The translations under genes and the position numbers were made by a program. 64,000 nt of DNA from Symbioplanes lichenis (lineage in GTDB: Bacteria > Actinomycetota > Actinomycetes > Mycobacteriales > Micromonosporaceae): positions 1-64,000 of the forward strand of contig NZ_JAUZQD010000015.1 of assembly GCF_030709675.1 (NCBI RefSeq). Reading direction: 5' to 3'. Shown one piece after another: positions 55,015 to 63,849 of the stretch; the first letter of the stretch is position 1; the number at the start of each line of letters is the position of its first letter. The notes under the pieces are model-generated. The model was not told where the DNA came from and searched no databases. It saw only the letters and a list, made by a program, of their open reading frames with translations.

Positions 55015-57945
55015 ATGACCACCGATCAGCCGCACACCGGCACCGGCTCACCCGGCCCGGCCGACCACCCCACCCCGCCGGCCGCCCCACCCGGCCCCGC
55101 GTCCACGCCGGCACCCGCACCCCGATCCGCGGCCACGACGCCGCCCTCACCCGCTCCCGGAGCCACGCCAGCGCCCGGCCCGGCAGCCACGCCGGCACCC
55201 TCACCTGGCACCGCGGCCACGCCGGCGCCTCCGACTGAGTCCGGATCCCAGGTCGCCTCGACGGCGCCAAGTGCCGAAAGCACCGGACGTCTCGGCCGAG
55301 CAGCCCGCCGCGCCCGCCGGGCCATCCCCACCCAGCGCAGCCCGCAGCACCTCCGCGGCAAGGAGAGCAAGCGCACAGCCGAAGGGCGGACCGCGCTCCG
55401 CCCCGCCGTGCCCGCCCCGCCCACCACAACCACCAAGACGGACCCGTCCCCGGCGCCGGCCACCGACACAAAGCGCGCCGCCGCGAAGACCACCGACGCC
55501 GCCGGCAATCCCGTCGGCAGCGCCACCAAGGCCACTGATGCCGCCGGCATCACGACCGCCGCCGACGCCGACTCGGCAAAGGCTGCCGACGCGGCTCGCG
55601 ACTCCGCCGCCAGCAGTGCGAAGGCCCCTGCCGAGCCCGCCGCCAGCACCGCGGAGACCGCCACCGAGCCGGCCCGCCGAGCGAGCACCATCACCAAGCC
55701 CGCCCCTGGCAACTCGACGAAGGACGACTCAACCGCTGACGCCGCGGAGAAAGCCGACGGAAGCGAAGCCGGCTCCCGCAAGCGCAAGCGCCCCGAGCTG
55801 CCGTCCACCCGGCCGCCGGGCGCGCCGCCGGACCCGTGGACCGCGTTCGCGCAGACAGGTGAGCGTCCGCCGAGCCGGTGGCGCCGGGGCACCCGCCGGG
55901 CAGGCCGTGTTCTCCGTCACGAGTACGCCATCGTCATCTACGGCTCGCTGCTCCTCGCCGTCGCGTTGACGTGGCCGGCGCTGCGCTACCCGTTGCACAC
56001 CGTGCCGCAGGACATCTATGACCCGGCGCGCCAGGCGTGGCAGGTCGCGTGGGCGGGGCACGTCCTGATCACCGAGCCGGCGCGGTTGTGGCAGGGCAAC
56101 GCCTTCTTCCCCGAGCACTACAGCTATGCCTTCGGCGACAGTCTTCTCGGCTATGCCCCGTTCGGCATCCTCGGCTCCGGCCCCGGCGCCGCGATCCTGC
56201 GCTACAACATCCTCTTCGTGCTGGCCCACGCCCTGCTGGCCATCGGCGGCTATGCCCTGATCCGGCAGCTCGGCTCCGGCCGCACGGGCGCCATTGTCGG
56301 CGCGATCGCCTTCGCCTACGCGCCGTGGCGGCTCGCGCAGGAGGGCCACCTCGACATCATCTCGGCCGGCGGCATCCCGTTGGCGCTGGCGATGCTGCTC
56401 CGGGGGCACGGCTACTCCCTGCGGCACGGCTTTCGTCCCGAACGCCGCCGCGTCGGCTGGGCCGTGGCCGGCTGGGCGGTGGCCATCTGGCAGATCACGC
56501 TCGGCTTCTCGCTCGGCCTCCCCTTCGCGTACGCCCTCCTGGCCCTAGCCCTCACCACCGCCATCGCCCTCCTCGTCCGCCGCCTGCGCCAAGGACAAGC
56601 AAGCGCACCAGGACGAGCAAGCGCACGAGGACGAGCAGAAGCACGAGGACAAGCAAGCGCACGAGACAGCCGGCAAGACGCCCGGGCAGATCAGGCGGAG
56701 AGGCCCACCGAGGCCCCGCAGACGCCAGCGGCGAGAAGGACCTGGGGCGCCATGCTGCCCTGGCGCCGGCAAAGACAGCACCAGCCCGCCGCCCGCACCA
56801 TGCAGGACACGCTCGTCGACCAGCCCGGCCACATGGTCGTCCTGCGCGAACGCCCCAACCTCGAAGAGAACCCAGCGAACGGCGCCACGAACGACGAGAC
56901 AGCCCCAGCACCTGCCGCGAACGCCGCGGAGCGCCAACCACGCGGCCCCGTACTCGGCTGGCGCCTGCTCCTCACCGACCTCCTCGGCTTCCTCATCATG
57001 GCCGGGGTCGGTGCCCTCATCGCCCTGCCCTATCTGCGTGTCGGCGACACCGCGCCCGCCGGGACCGAGATCTCCTTCTTCTCCCCGCCGGTCCAGTCCC
57101 TGCTCATCGGCCCGGCCGAGTCTCGCATCTGGGGCGCCGCGCACGCCGACGTCCGCAACGCCCTGGCCTGGCCCGCCGAGATGTCCCTGCTGCCGGGATT
57201 CGCCCTCTACGCCCTCGCGCTCGCCGGGCTCGTCTTCTCCGTCTGGCGCTGGTGGCAGCGGCTCGTCCTGCTCGCCGGCGCGGTGGTGACGACGGTCCTC
57301 GCCCTGGGCACGACGGTCTTCGACGGCAAGTGGACCTACCTGCCGCTCTTCGGGCACTTTCCTTCGTCGCTGGGCCTGCGCATCCCCGGCCGCCTCATGC
57401 TCTGGGTGACCCTGCTGCTGGCGATCCTGGCCGCAGGCGCCGTGGCCGAGTTCGTCCGCCGGGTCGAGCAGTTCGCCGCCAGCCGGCGCTTCCCGCCCTG
57501 GCCGGGCCCGTGGCTGCGGCTGGCGACGTTCGTGCCCATTCTGCTCGTGGCGGTCGAGGGCTGGAACGCGACCGCCCACCCCGTCGTGCCCGCCCAGCCC
57601 GCGGCCATGCGCACCGTGTCCGGGCCGATGCTGGTCCTGCCCACGGCGGAGTTGAGCGATCAGACGATCATGCTGTGGTCGACGTCGCGCTTCCAGCAGG
57701 TGGCCAACGGCAGCGGCGGGTTCGCACCGGCCCGGCAGGTGGAGCTGCGCCGCGCGGTGGCCGGCTTCCCGGACGCCGCCAGCATCGACTACCTGCGCAA
57801 GCTGGGCATCGGCACGGTGCTGCTGCTCCGCCCGCAGGCCGTCGGCACGCCGTGGGAGCGCGCCGGCGACCTGCCGGTGGACAACTTCGGCATCACTCGC
57901 CAGGACCTCGACGAGAACGCGGTGATCTTCCGGCTGGACAGCTGA
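55015..57945 (+). CDS. Large polytopic membrane protein with disordered N-terminus
   Basis: 976 residues. Residues 1-300 are Pro/Ala/Thr/Lys-rich and disordered; then about ten membrane segments, beginning with HEYAIVIYGSLLLAVALTWPALRYPL and an outside loop (PQDIYDPARQAWQVAWAGHVLITEPARLWQGNAFFPEHYSYAFGDSLLG) that looks like GT-C-fold glycosyltransferases or YfhO-like proteins. A cytoplasmic insertion of ~120 residues (560-650) contains ASARGRAEARGQASARD repeats. The C-terminal soluble part (MLVLPTAELSDQTIMLWSTSRFQQVANG) is typical of these transferases. Activity unknown. GGGAG precedes the ATG; follows nfo by 48 bp. Confidence 0.75.
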   Translation: MTTDQPHTGTGSPGPADHPTPPAAPPGPASTPAPAPRSAATTPPSPAPGATPAPGPAATPAPSPGTAATPAPPTESGSQVASTAPSAESTGRLGRAARRARRAIPTQRSPQHLRGKESKRTAEGRTALRPAVPAPPTTTTKTDPSPAPATDTKRAAAKTTDAAGNPVGSATKATDAAGITTAADADSAKAADAARDSAASSAKAPAEPAASTAETATEPARRASTITKPAPGNSTKDDSTADAAEKADGSEAGSRKRKRPELPSTRPPGAPPDPWTAFAQTGERPPSRWRRGTRRAGRVLRHEYAIVIYGSLLLAVALTWPALRYPLHTVPQDIYDPARQAWQVAWAGHVLITEPARLWQGNAFFPEHYSYAFGDSLLGYAPFGILGSGPGAAILRYNILFVLAHALLAIGGYALIRQLGSGRTGAIVGAIAFAYAPWRLAQEGHLDIISAGGIPLALAMLLRGHGYSLRHGFRPERRRVGWAVAGWAVAIWQITLGFSLGLPFAYALLALALTTAIALLVRRLRQGQASAPGRASARGRAEARGQASARDSRQDARADQAERPTEAPQTPAARRTWGAMLPWRRQRQHQPAARTMQDTLVDQPGHMVVLRERPNLEENPANGATNDETAPAPAANAAERQPRGPVLGWRLLLTDLLGFLIMAGVGALIALPYLRVGDTAPAGTEISFFSPPVQSLLIGPAESRIWGAAHADVRNALAWPAEMSLLPGFALYALALAGLVFSVWRWWQRLVLLAGAVVTTVLALGTTVFDGKWTYLPLFGHFPSSLGLRIPGRLMLWVTLLLAILAAGAVAEFVRRVEQFAASRRFPPWPGPWLRLATFVPILLVAVEGWNATAHPVVPAQPAAMRTVSGPMLVLPTAELSDQTIMLWSTSRFQQVANGSGGFAPARQVELRRAVAGFPDAASIDYLRKLGIGTVLLLRPQAVGTPWERAGDLPVDNFGITRQDLDENAVIFRLDS

Positions 57946-57968
57946 CGGCCCCGACGGAGGGTCAGCTG
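57939..57968. terminator. Bidirectional hairpin spanning two stops
   Basis: CAGCTGAC (57939-57946) pairs with GTCAGCTG (57961-57968). The left arm contains the stop of the plus-strand gene (57943-57945) and the right arm that of the minus-strand GT87 gene (57962-57964). Confidence 0.65.
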
Positions 57969-59443
57969 CTGGTGACAGGCCCACGCAGCCGGAAGGCCTG
58001 CCGCAACCGCGCAACCCAGGGCGCATCCGGCGTCCCCTCCAACTCCCCGCCGTCCGGGTCGTCGGCATAGCTGGACCGCACCACGTCCAGCTCCGGCCGC
58101 CAGATCTCCCGCACGACCAGCCCCGCCAGCACCGCCACAGTGATCAGCCGCAGACTCGACGCCAGAACGAACGTTCCCTCCGGAATCACCGGCTTCCCCC
58201 CGGCCCCGAGCAACTCCGCGTAGAACGCCGTGAAGTAGCCGAACTCCGCCACCGTCCACGCGATGATCGCGCCCCACCGCGGCCGGGCCAGCACGATCAA
58301 CGGGAGCAGCCAGAGCACGTACTGCTGGGACCACACCTTGCTGAAGATCAGGAACGCGGCGACCACGAGGAACGCCAGCTGGGAGAGCCGCGGGCGGCGC
58401 GGGGCCAGCAGGCACAGGACGCCGATCGCGGCGCAGGCCAGGATTGTCAGCCCGTACGTCACGTAGTTGAGCGTGTGCACATGATCGCTCAACCACTGGA
58501 ACGGCCCCTGGTCACCCGCGGCCCCGCTGTTCCACTTGGAGTCGAGGAACCGGCCGATGTACCAGAGGGTGCCCCAGTCGATGGGCCGCGTGTCGTTGAG
58601 TTCGAAGAAGCGATTCCAGCTTTCCCGGTACGCGAAGAAGACGGGCAGATTAGCGGCCAGCCACGCGATCACGGCCCCGCCCAGCGCCAGGAAGAACGCC
58701 TGCAGCCGCCGTGATCTCAGGCCCAGCACCAGCAGCGGCCCGAGAATGAACAGTGGCCACAGTTTCGCGGCGCCGCCCAGCCCGAGCAGCAGGCCGGCGA
58801 GGATCGGCTGCTTCCGAGCCCACGCGTAGAGCCCGAACATGGCCAGCGCGATCGCCAGGAAGTCCCAGTTGACGGTCGCCGTCACGAGCAGGATCGGTGA
58901 CAGCGCGAAGATGGCCGCGTCCCAGGGGCGCCGGCGGCGCAAGGCGAGGATGACCGCGGCGGACGCGACGGCCAGGATCGACAGCACCAGGGCGTTGGCG
59001 TTGTAGAACCACTTGCCCTGGTTGATCCCGGGGTGGCTCTCGCCGTAGGAGTGGATCGGCAGCCCGAGCGCCCCCATGAAATAGCCGGTGAGCACCGGGT
59101 ATTCGACGGGGTGGTCGCGGTAGGGAACCTTGCCCTCGTTGAGGCCCTCGGCGTAGTAGAGCGCCAGCACGTCGGTGTAGCAGAACCGCGTGTATTGGAC
59201 GTTCTTCTGCCAGTCGCCGTCCTGGCAGGGCGACTTCTGCACCCAGCTGAAGGCGAGCGTCAGGCAGACGAGCGCGATGATGATCCGCGGCGCCGTCCAG
59301 AAGCGGTTGCGCCGGGTGCCGGGGGACACCGCGTGACTGCCGACCGGTCCCCCGATCGCCTGGGCGAGGCCACGGATGAAACCGTCCGACTGGGCCGGTG
59401 AATCGATCGGCTCGGTCTCCGACGACGACGAAGGCGCGCTCAT
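57962..59443 (-). CDS. GT87-type membrane glycosyltransferase
   Basis: A 493-residue polytopic protein of the GT87 type, equivalent in position to mycobacterial Rv0051. Family features: an outside loop with CYTDVLALYYAEGLNEGKVPYRDHPVEYPVLTGYFMG (Asp/Glu pair), ATVNWDFLAIALAMFGLYAWARKQPILAGLLLGLGGAAKLWPLFIL (xKLWPLF) and LIFSKVWSQQYVLWLLPLIVL. It probably transfers a sugar from a polyprenyl phosphate to a cell-wall glycan. ATG 59443 (MSAPSSSSETE) is chosen; two ATGs at 59452/59455 would add four residues. Confidence 0.85.
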   Translation of the reverse strand: MSAPSSSSETEPIDSPAQSDGFIRGLAQAIGGPVGSHAVSPGTRRNRFWTAPRIIIALVCLTLAFSWVQKSPCQDGDWQKNVQYTRFCYTDVLALYYAEGLNEGKVPYRDHPVEYPVLTGYFMGALGLPIHSYGESHPGINQGKWFYNANALVLSILAVASAAVILALRRRRPWDAAIFALSPILLVTATVNWDFLAIALAMFGLYAWARKQPILAGLLLGLGGAAKLWPLFILGPLLVLGLRSRRLQAFFLALGGAVIAWLAANLPVFFAYRESWNRFFELNDTRPIDWGTLWYIGRFLDSKWNSGAAGDQGPFQWLSDHVHTLNYVTYGLTILACAAIGVLCLLAPRRPRLSQLAFLVVAAFLIFSKVWSQQYVLWLLPLIVLARPRWGAIIAWTVAEFGYFTAFYAELLGAGGKPVIPEGTFVLASSLRLITVAVLAGLVVREIWRPELDVVRSSYADDPDGGELEGTPDAPWVARLRQAFRLRGPVTSS

Positions 59444-59583
59444 GACTGGCATCATGCCCCATCAGCCCCGGTGACGGTCGTCCACCACAGCCGAACCAAG
59501 CGGCCGCGTCACCGATCGCAACGAGAAGCGCCCGCCGCCCCGATGCTCCGGGGGTGCGGGCGCTCACTCGTCAGGCTCGGACG

Positions 59584-62361
59584 TCAGCCGCCGTCGGGCG
59601 TGGTCCCGGTGCCGTTGAACGGGAAGCCGGTGTTCCCCTCGTTCCCGTCGTCACCGTCGTCGCCGTCGTCGTTGTTCTGGTCGTCGTTGTTGCCGTTGTC
59701 GTTGTTCCCCTGGTCACCGTTGTTCTGGTCACCCTGGTTGCCCTGGTTCTGATCCTGGTTCTGGTTCTGGTTGTTGTCGCACTGCTGGAAGAGCTGGCAG
59801 TTGGGGTCGACCTGGGTGTTCTCCGGCGCGGGAGGCGGGGGCGGCGGCGCGGCCTTGCCGTTCGCGTACTCGCTGTCCGGGTTGCCGGTCCGCTCGCGCT
59901 CGGGGAAGTCTTCCTTCTTCATGTCGAGCGCCTCGGTCACGGACTCGATGAAGTCTTCCCAGATCTGCGCCGGCGTGCCGGAGCCGAACATGTCCTTCTC
60001 GCCGCCCTTTTCCTTGAGGGCGAGACGGTTGGTGGCACCACCGACCCAGACCGTGGCCGCCAGCTGCGGGATGCCGCCGACGAACCAGGTGTCACCGCTG
60101 CCGTTCTTGCTCTTGCGGCCCTTCGGGTCCTGGTACTCCCAGGTGCCGGACTTGGCGATCGCCTCGCGGCCGTCCTCGAGCGTGTTCTTCGCGTGCTCGG
60201 GGATTTTGGCCATGACGCCCTCGAGGTCGGACATCTGGGCCTTGTCGAAGACCTGCTTGCCGTCCTTGCCGAGCTCGCTCTTGAAGTTGACGAACTTGCC
60301 CGTGTTCTCGTCCATCTTCTTGACGGACTTGATGAAGTGGGCCTCGTGCCGCTCGCCCTGGTTCACGATCGTGGCGACACCCTCGGCGTGCTCCAGCGGC
60401 AGCACCCGGAACTGCCCGAAGGCGACCTCCTCGGAGAAGTTCTTGTCCCAGGTGGAGGCGTCGGTCTTCTCCAGGTCGATGATCTTGCCGTCGTTGTTGA
60501 CCAGGTGCTTGAGGCCGGCGTCCTTGGCCGCCTGGACGACCTTGGAGACGCCGATGCCGTCGGCGATCCAGTAGAACGGGAAGTTGTACGACTGGATGGT
60601 CGCTTCCTCGAGCGAGCATCGCTCGATGCCACCGCCGCCGTTGCAGACCGCGCTGTCCTCGGCGCCCGCGTTGCTGATCCGCTCGCCGCGCTTGTTCGGC
60701 AGCTTGCCGTCCCACCGCGTGTCGAACGAGATGCCCTCGCGCAGGCCGGCCGCCAGCGTGTAGATCTTGAACGTCGAGCCGGGGGACTGGCCGGCGCCGC
60801 TCAGGCCGGTGCCCGTGCCGTTGAGGTAGGACCCGTAGTCCGTGCCCTCCGGATTGTCACCGCCGTAATAGCCCAGCACCCGGCCGGTCTTGGGATCGAT
60901 GCCGATCACCGCGGCCTGGTACGTCTTCGGCAGATCGCTCATCGGCGAGGCCTTGCTCTTGCGCGAGCCGGCCTTCTCCGCCGCCGCCTGCACCTTCTGG
61001 TTGATCGTGGTGGTGATCTGCAGGCCACCCTTGGCGAACTCGCTCTCCGAGATGCCCATCTCGGCCAGCTCGGCCTTGACGTGCCGCAGGATGATGCCGC
61101 TCGCGGAACCGGTCTTGCAGGTCTTGCAGGTGTTGGAGCTGGCCGGCTTGACCGTCGGGTACTTGCGGGCGTTGTAGACGTCCTGGGTGATCCAGCCCAT
61201 CTCCACCATGTTCTTCATGGTGTATTCCCAGCGGTCCTTGGCGTCCGGCAGGTTGATGCGCGGGTTGTAGCCCTTGTGCCCGCCCGGGGTCGGCTCCGGC
61301 TGCTTGATGATCGACGCCAGCACCGCCGCCTCGTAGGGCGTGACGGCGTTCTTCTCGCCCGCCGGCGTCAGCACCGACTTGCCGAAGTAGCCCTTGGCCG
61401 CCGCCTCGATGCCGTTGTATCCGTCGCCCAGGTAGATGTAGTTGAGGTAGAACCCCATGACCTGGTCTTTGGAGTACGTCGAGTCGAGCTTGCGGGCGAT
61501 GACCGCCTCCCGCAGCTTCCGGTTGTAGCTGATCTCCTTGAGATCGGCCGCGTGCCGGGCGTACTGCTGGGTGATCGTCGAGGCACCCTGCTGGCTGCCG
61601 CCGGTGAAGTTGTTCCACGCGGCGCGGGCGATGCCCTTCATGTCGATGCCGTTGTGGTCGTAGTAGTTCTTGTCCTCCGCGGCGGCGACCGCGTGCTCCA
61701 CGACCTTGTTGATCTTGGCTTCCGGCACCACCGTGCGGTTCTGGTCGCCGAGGCGGGCGAACTCCGCGCCGCCGGAGTAGAGAATGACGTTCGACTGGTC
61801 CTCGGTCTTCGGCGTGGGCAGCACCACGTCGTCGAAGAAGTAGGTGCCCGCGACCGTGCCCGCACCGAGCAGGATCACCAGGACCGCCGCGGCGGCCGTG
61901 ATGATGTTGGTGCGGCGGCGCTTCTTGGCGGCCTTGTTGAGGATCTTGGCGGCGCTGCCCTTGCGGCCGTTGCCGTCGTGGGGGTCCGGCAGCCCGCCGC
62001 CGCCGACGGCCGGCGAGACCGGGCGCACGGCCGCGCGCGCGACAGAGGCGCGACCGCCGTTGGCGACCGGCGCGGCGGCGCCGACCGAGGCGCGGCCACC
62101 GACCGCGGCGGCGCCGACCGACGCCCGCCCGGGGCTCACGGAGGCGCGGCCCGGGCTGACCGAGGCCGCACCCACCGACGCCGACCCGACGGAGGCGGCG
62201 CCGCGGGGGGCCGCCGATCCACCGACGCTCGCCCGGCCGCCGCTGGAGCGCCGGTAAGCATCGGGAGCGGGCCGCTGGTCGTCGTCAGGCGGTGGAGCAG
62301 AGGACGGCCCGGGCACATTGGCCCGGGCACGCGCAGACTGCGGATCGCCGTACGAGTTCAT
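59584..62361 (-). CDS. Class A penicillin-binding protein (PBP1-like)
   Basis: A 925-residue bifunctional peptidoglycan synthase, the counterpart of mycobacterial PonA1. Residues 1-150 are a cytoplasmic tail with RASVG/SPGRASV repeats; TM ~153-175; GT51 glycosyltransferase with VAAAEDKNYYDHNGID (Glu229) and GASTITQQYARH; transpeptidase with STFK (529-532), SYN (591-593) and KSGT (737-740). The C-terminal ~70 residues are a Gln/Asn/Asp/Gly-rich repeat (NQNQNQDQNQGNQG, then DDGDDGDDG). AGGTG precedes ATG 62361. It sits downstream of the DUF5318 gene and upstream of GT87, all minus strand. Confidence 0.95.
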   Translation of the reverse strand: MNSYGDPQSARARANVPGPSSAPPPDDDQRPAPDAYRRSSGGRASVGGSAAPRGAASVGSASVGAASVSPGRASVSPGRASVGAAAVGGRASVGAAAPVANGGRASVARAAVRPVSPAVGGGGLPDPHDGNGRKGSAAKILNKAAKKRRRTNIITAAAAVLVILLGAGTVAGTYFFDDVVLPTPKTEDQSNVILYSGGAEFARLGDQNRTVVPEAKINKVVEHAVAAAEDKNYYDHNGIDMKGIARAAWNNFTGGSQQGASTITQQYARHAADLKEISYNRKLREAVIARKLDSTYSKDQVMGFYLNYIYLGDGYNGIEAAAKGYFGKSVLTPAGEKNAVTPYEAAVLASIIKQPEPTPGGHKGYNPRINLPDAKDRWEYTMKNMVEMGWITQDVYNARKYPTVKPASSNTCKTCKTGSASGIILRHVKAELAEMGISESEFAKGGLQITTTINQKVQAAAEKAGSRKSKASPMSDLPKTYQAAVIGIDPKTGRVLGYYGGDNPEGTDYGSYLNGTGTGLSGAGQSPGSTFKIYTLAAGLREGISFDTRWDGKLPNKRGERISNAGAEDSAVCNGGGGIERCSLEEATIQSYNFPFYWIADGIGVSKVVQAAKDAGLKHLVNNDGKIIDLEKTDASTWDKNFSEEVAFGQFRVLPLEHAEGVATIVNQGERHEAHFIKSVKKMDENTGKFVNFKSELGKDGKQVFDKAQMSDLEGVMAKIPEHAKNTLEDGREAIAKSGTWEYQDPKGRKSKNGSGDTWFVGGIPQLAATVWVGGATNRLALKEKGGEKDMFGSGTPAQIWEDFIESVTEALDMKKEDFPERERTGNPDSEYANGKAAPPPPPPAPENTQVDPNCQLFQQCDNNQNQNQDQNQGNQGDQNNGDQGNNDNGNNDDQNNDDGDDGDDGNEGNTGFPFNGTGTTPDGG

Positions 62362-62550
62362 TCGGTTACACCTACCGGTCGCGGTGGCTCGCCCCGGAAA
62401 CCCTGGAGGGGCTTCCCGGGGCGGGGCCACGGGCGGACGTTCGGGGCTGCGTCCGCGCAGCCGCCCTGTCGGATGTCAAGAATGACCGATTACAGCGCTG
62501 GATGCCCGTGTCGGTCCGGATCGTGTCCACGTTAGCGATGTTGGGAGCGG

Positions 62551-63021
62551 TCACTCGCCGCCCTCCCACCGGTGTGACGACGACCCTGTCTCGCGGTGGC
62601 GGCCCGAGGCGGACGCGACGGCAGCCGCCACGCCCTGGTCCAGTTCGTCAGCTGTCAGTGCGTCCCGGCCGAGCAGGAACTGCTCGATCAGGTGGTTCCA
62701 CGAGCACGACTGGCACACCTCGACCACGAAGACTTGAAACTCACGCAGCGTCATCGCCAGCACCGGCAGCTCCGTGAGCTTCCGGGCCTGACCGGCGGAC
62801 TGCTTGAGCTCGTCGCCGTAGATGTAGTGCACCAGCGTGAGGTTGTCGCGCCGGCAGACCGGACACCTGTCCTCGGTGGGCTCGCCGTGGAAGCGAGCTG
62901 CGTTTTTGAGGTAGGGCGAGGCGTCACAGACCTCGAGCGTCCCGATCTTCCCGTTGTGCAGGTCACGCAGCAGCGCTCGCTTCTGTAGCGAGTAGTCGAC
63001 GATCTGCCGCTGCGTGCGCAT
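62551..63021 (-). CDS. DUF5318 zinc-ribbon-like protein
   Basis: A 156-residue protein of the actinobacterial DUF5318 family (Rv0049-like): QRQIVDYSLQKRALLRDLHNGKIGTLEVCDASPYLKNAARFHGEPTEDRCPVCRRDNLTLVHYIYGDELK, then VCQSCSWNHLIEQFLLG. Two CxxC pairs suggest a zinc site. Function unknown; it always stands by the class A PBP gene, so a link to cell-wall growth is possible. It diverges from the PadR gene. Confidence 0.9.
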   Translation of the reverse strand: MRTQRQIVDYSLQKRALLRDLHNGKIGTLEVCDASPYLKNAARFHGEPTEDRCPVCRRDNLTLVHYIYGDELKQSAGQARKLTELPVLAMTLREFQVFVVEVCQSCSWNHLIEQFLLGRDALTADELDQGVAAAVASASGRHRETGSSSHRWEGGE

Positions 63022-63103
63022 GGCGAAGAGAGTACGCGGTCCGCCGCCGAAGAGCGACCGCCATCACGCAGCGTGGCGTGGCGACTGCCCAGCGCCCGGA
63101 CCC

Positions 63104-63158
63104 TTGCCAAGCATGTCGGTCCGATCTACGGTTGCGATGTATCGGCCCGATACATCGC
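63104..63158 (+). promoter_or_regulatory. PadR promoter with perfect palindromic operator
   Basis: TTGCCA (63104-63109), 17-bp spacer, TACGGT (63127-63132). The start of transcription (~63139) lies inside a 25-bp perfect palindrome, 63134-63158: GCGATGTATCGG, a central C, then its exact reverse complement. The ATGT...ACAT ends are the usual PadR recognition pattern, so autorepression is expected. Confidence 0.82.
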
Positions 63159-63175
63159 TCGCAGGGAGGTGCCCG

Positions 63176-63829
63176 ATGCTTGAACTGGCGATCCTCGGTC
63201 TCCTCCAGGAAGCCCCCATGCACGGCTACGAGCTGCGCAAGGAGCTGGCGGCGAAGCTCGGCACGCTGCGCGCCGCGATCAGCTACGGCACGCTCTATCC
63301 CACGCTCAAGCGGCTGCTGCTGGCCGGCTTCATCACCGAGCAGGGCCCGGGCAGTGACATCCCGCCGCCGATGACCAGCAAGCGCGGCCGGATCGTCTAC
63401 AAGATCACCGCCGACGGCAAGGAGCGCTTCGCCGCCCTGCTCGCCGCGGCCGGGCCCGAGACCTACGACGACGCCGGCTTCGGCGTGCACTTCACCTTCT
63501 TCTCCCGCACCGACCGCGCCACCCGGCTGCGCATCCTCGAGGGCCGGCGGCGGCGCATCGAGGAGCGGCGGGAGGGGCTGCGGGAGATGCTCGCCCGGGC
63601 CGGCGACCGGCTGGACGCCTACACGCTCGAGCTGCAGCGCCACGGCCTCGACTCGGCCGACCGCGAGGTCCGCTGGCTGGAGGAGCTGATCACCCGGGAG
63701 CGCTCCGGGACCACCCCCGCCGTGACCGCCACCGCCCCGGTGGAGGACACAGAGAAGAAGACTTCCCCGGCCGGTCCGGCCGCGGAGGCACCCCCCGTGA
63801 AACCGGCTCCGCACCTGGACCGGCCGTGA
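63176..63829 (+). CDS. PadR family transcriptional regulator
   Basis: A 217-residue PadR regulator (Rv0047c-like). Winged HTH: LELAILGLLQEAPMHGYELRKELAAKLGTLRAAISYGTLYPTLKRLLLAGFI, wing KRGRIVYKITADGKERF, then a long coiled-coil dimer helix (RLRILEGRRRRIEERREGLREML) and a disordered Pro/Ala tail. GGGAGG lies before the ATG. The palindrome upstream makes it likely to repress itself and the ino1 gene that follows after 20 bp. Confidence 0.94.
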   Translation: MLELAILGLLQEAPMHGYELRKELAAKLGTLRAAISYGTLYPTLKRLLLAGFITEQGPGSDIPPPMTSKRGRIVYKITADGKERFAALLAAAGPETYDDAGFGVHFTFFSRTDRATRLRILEGRRRRIEERREGLREMLARAGDRLDAYTLELQRHGLDSADREVRWLEELITRERSGTTPAVTATAPVEDTEKKTSPAGPAAEAPPVKPAPHLDRP

Positions 63830-63849
63830 TGAACAAGGAGGCAAACGCG

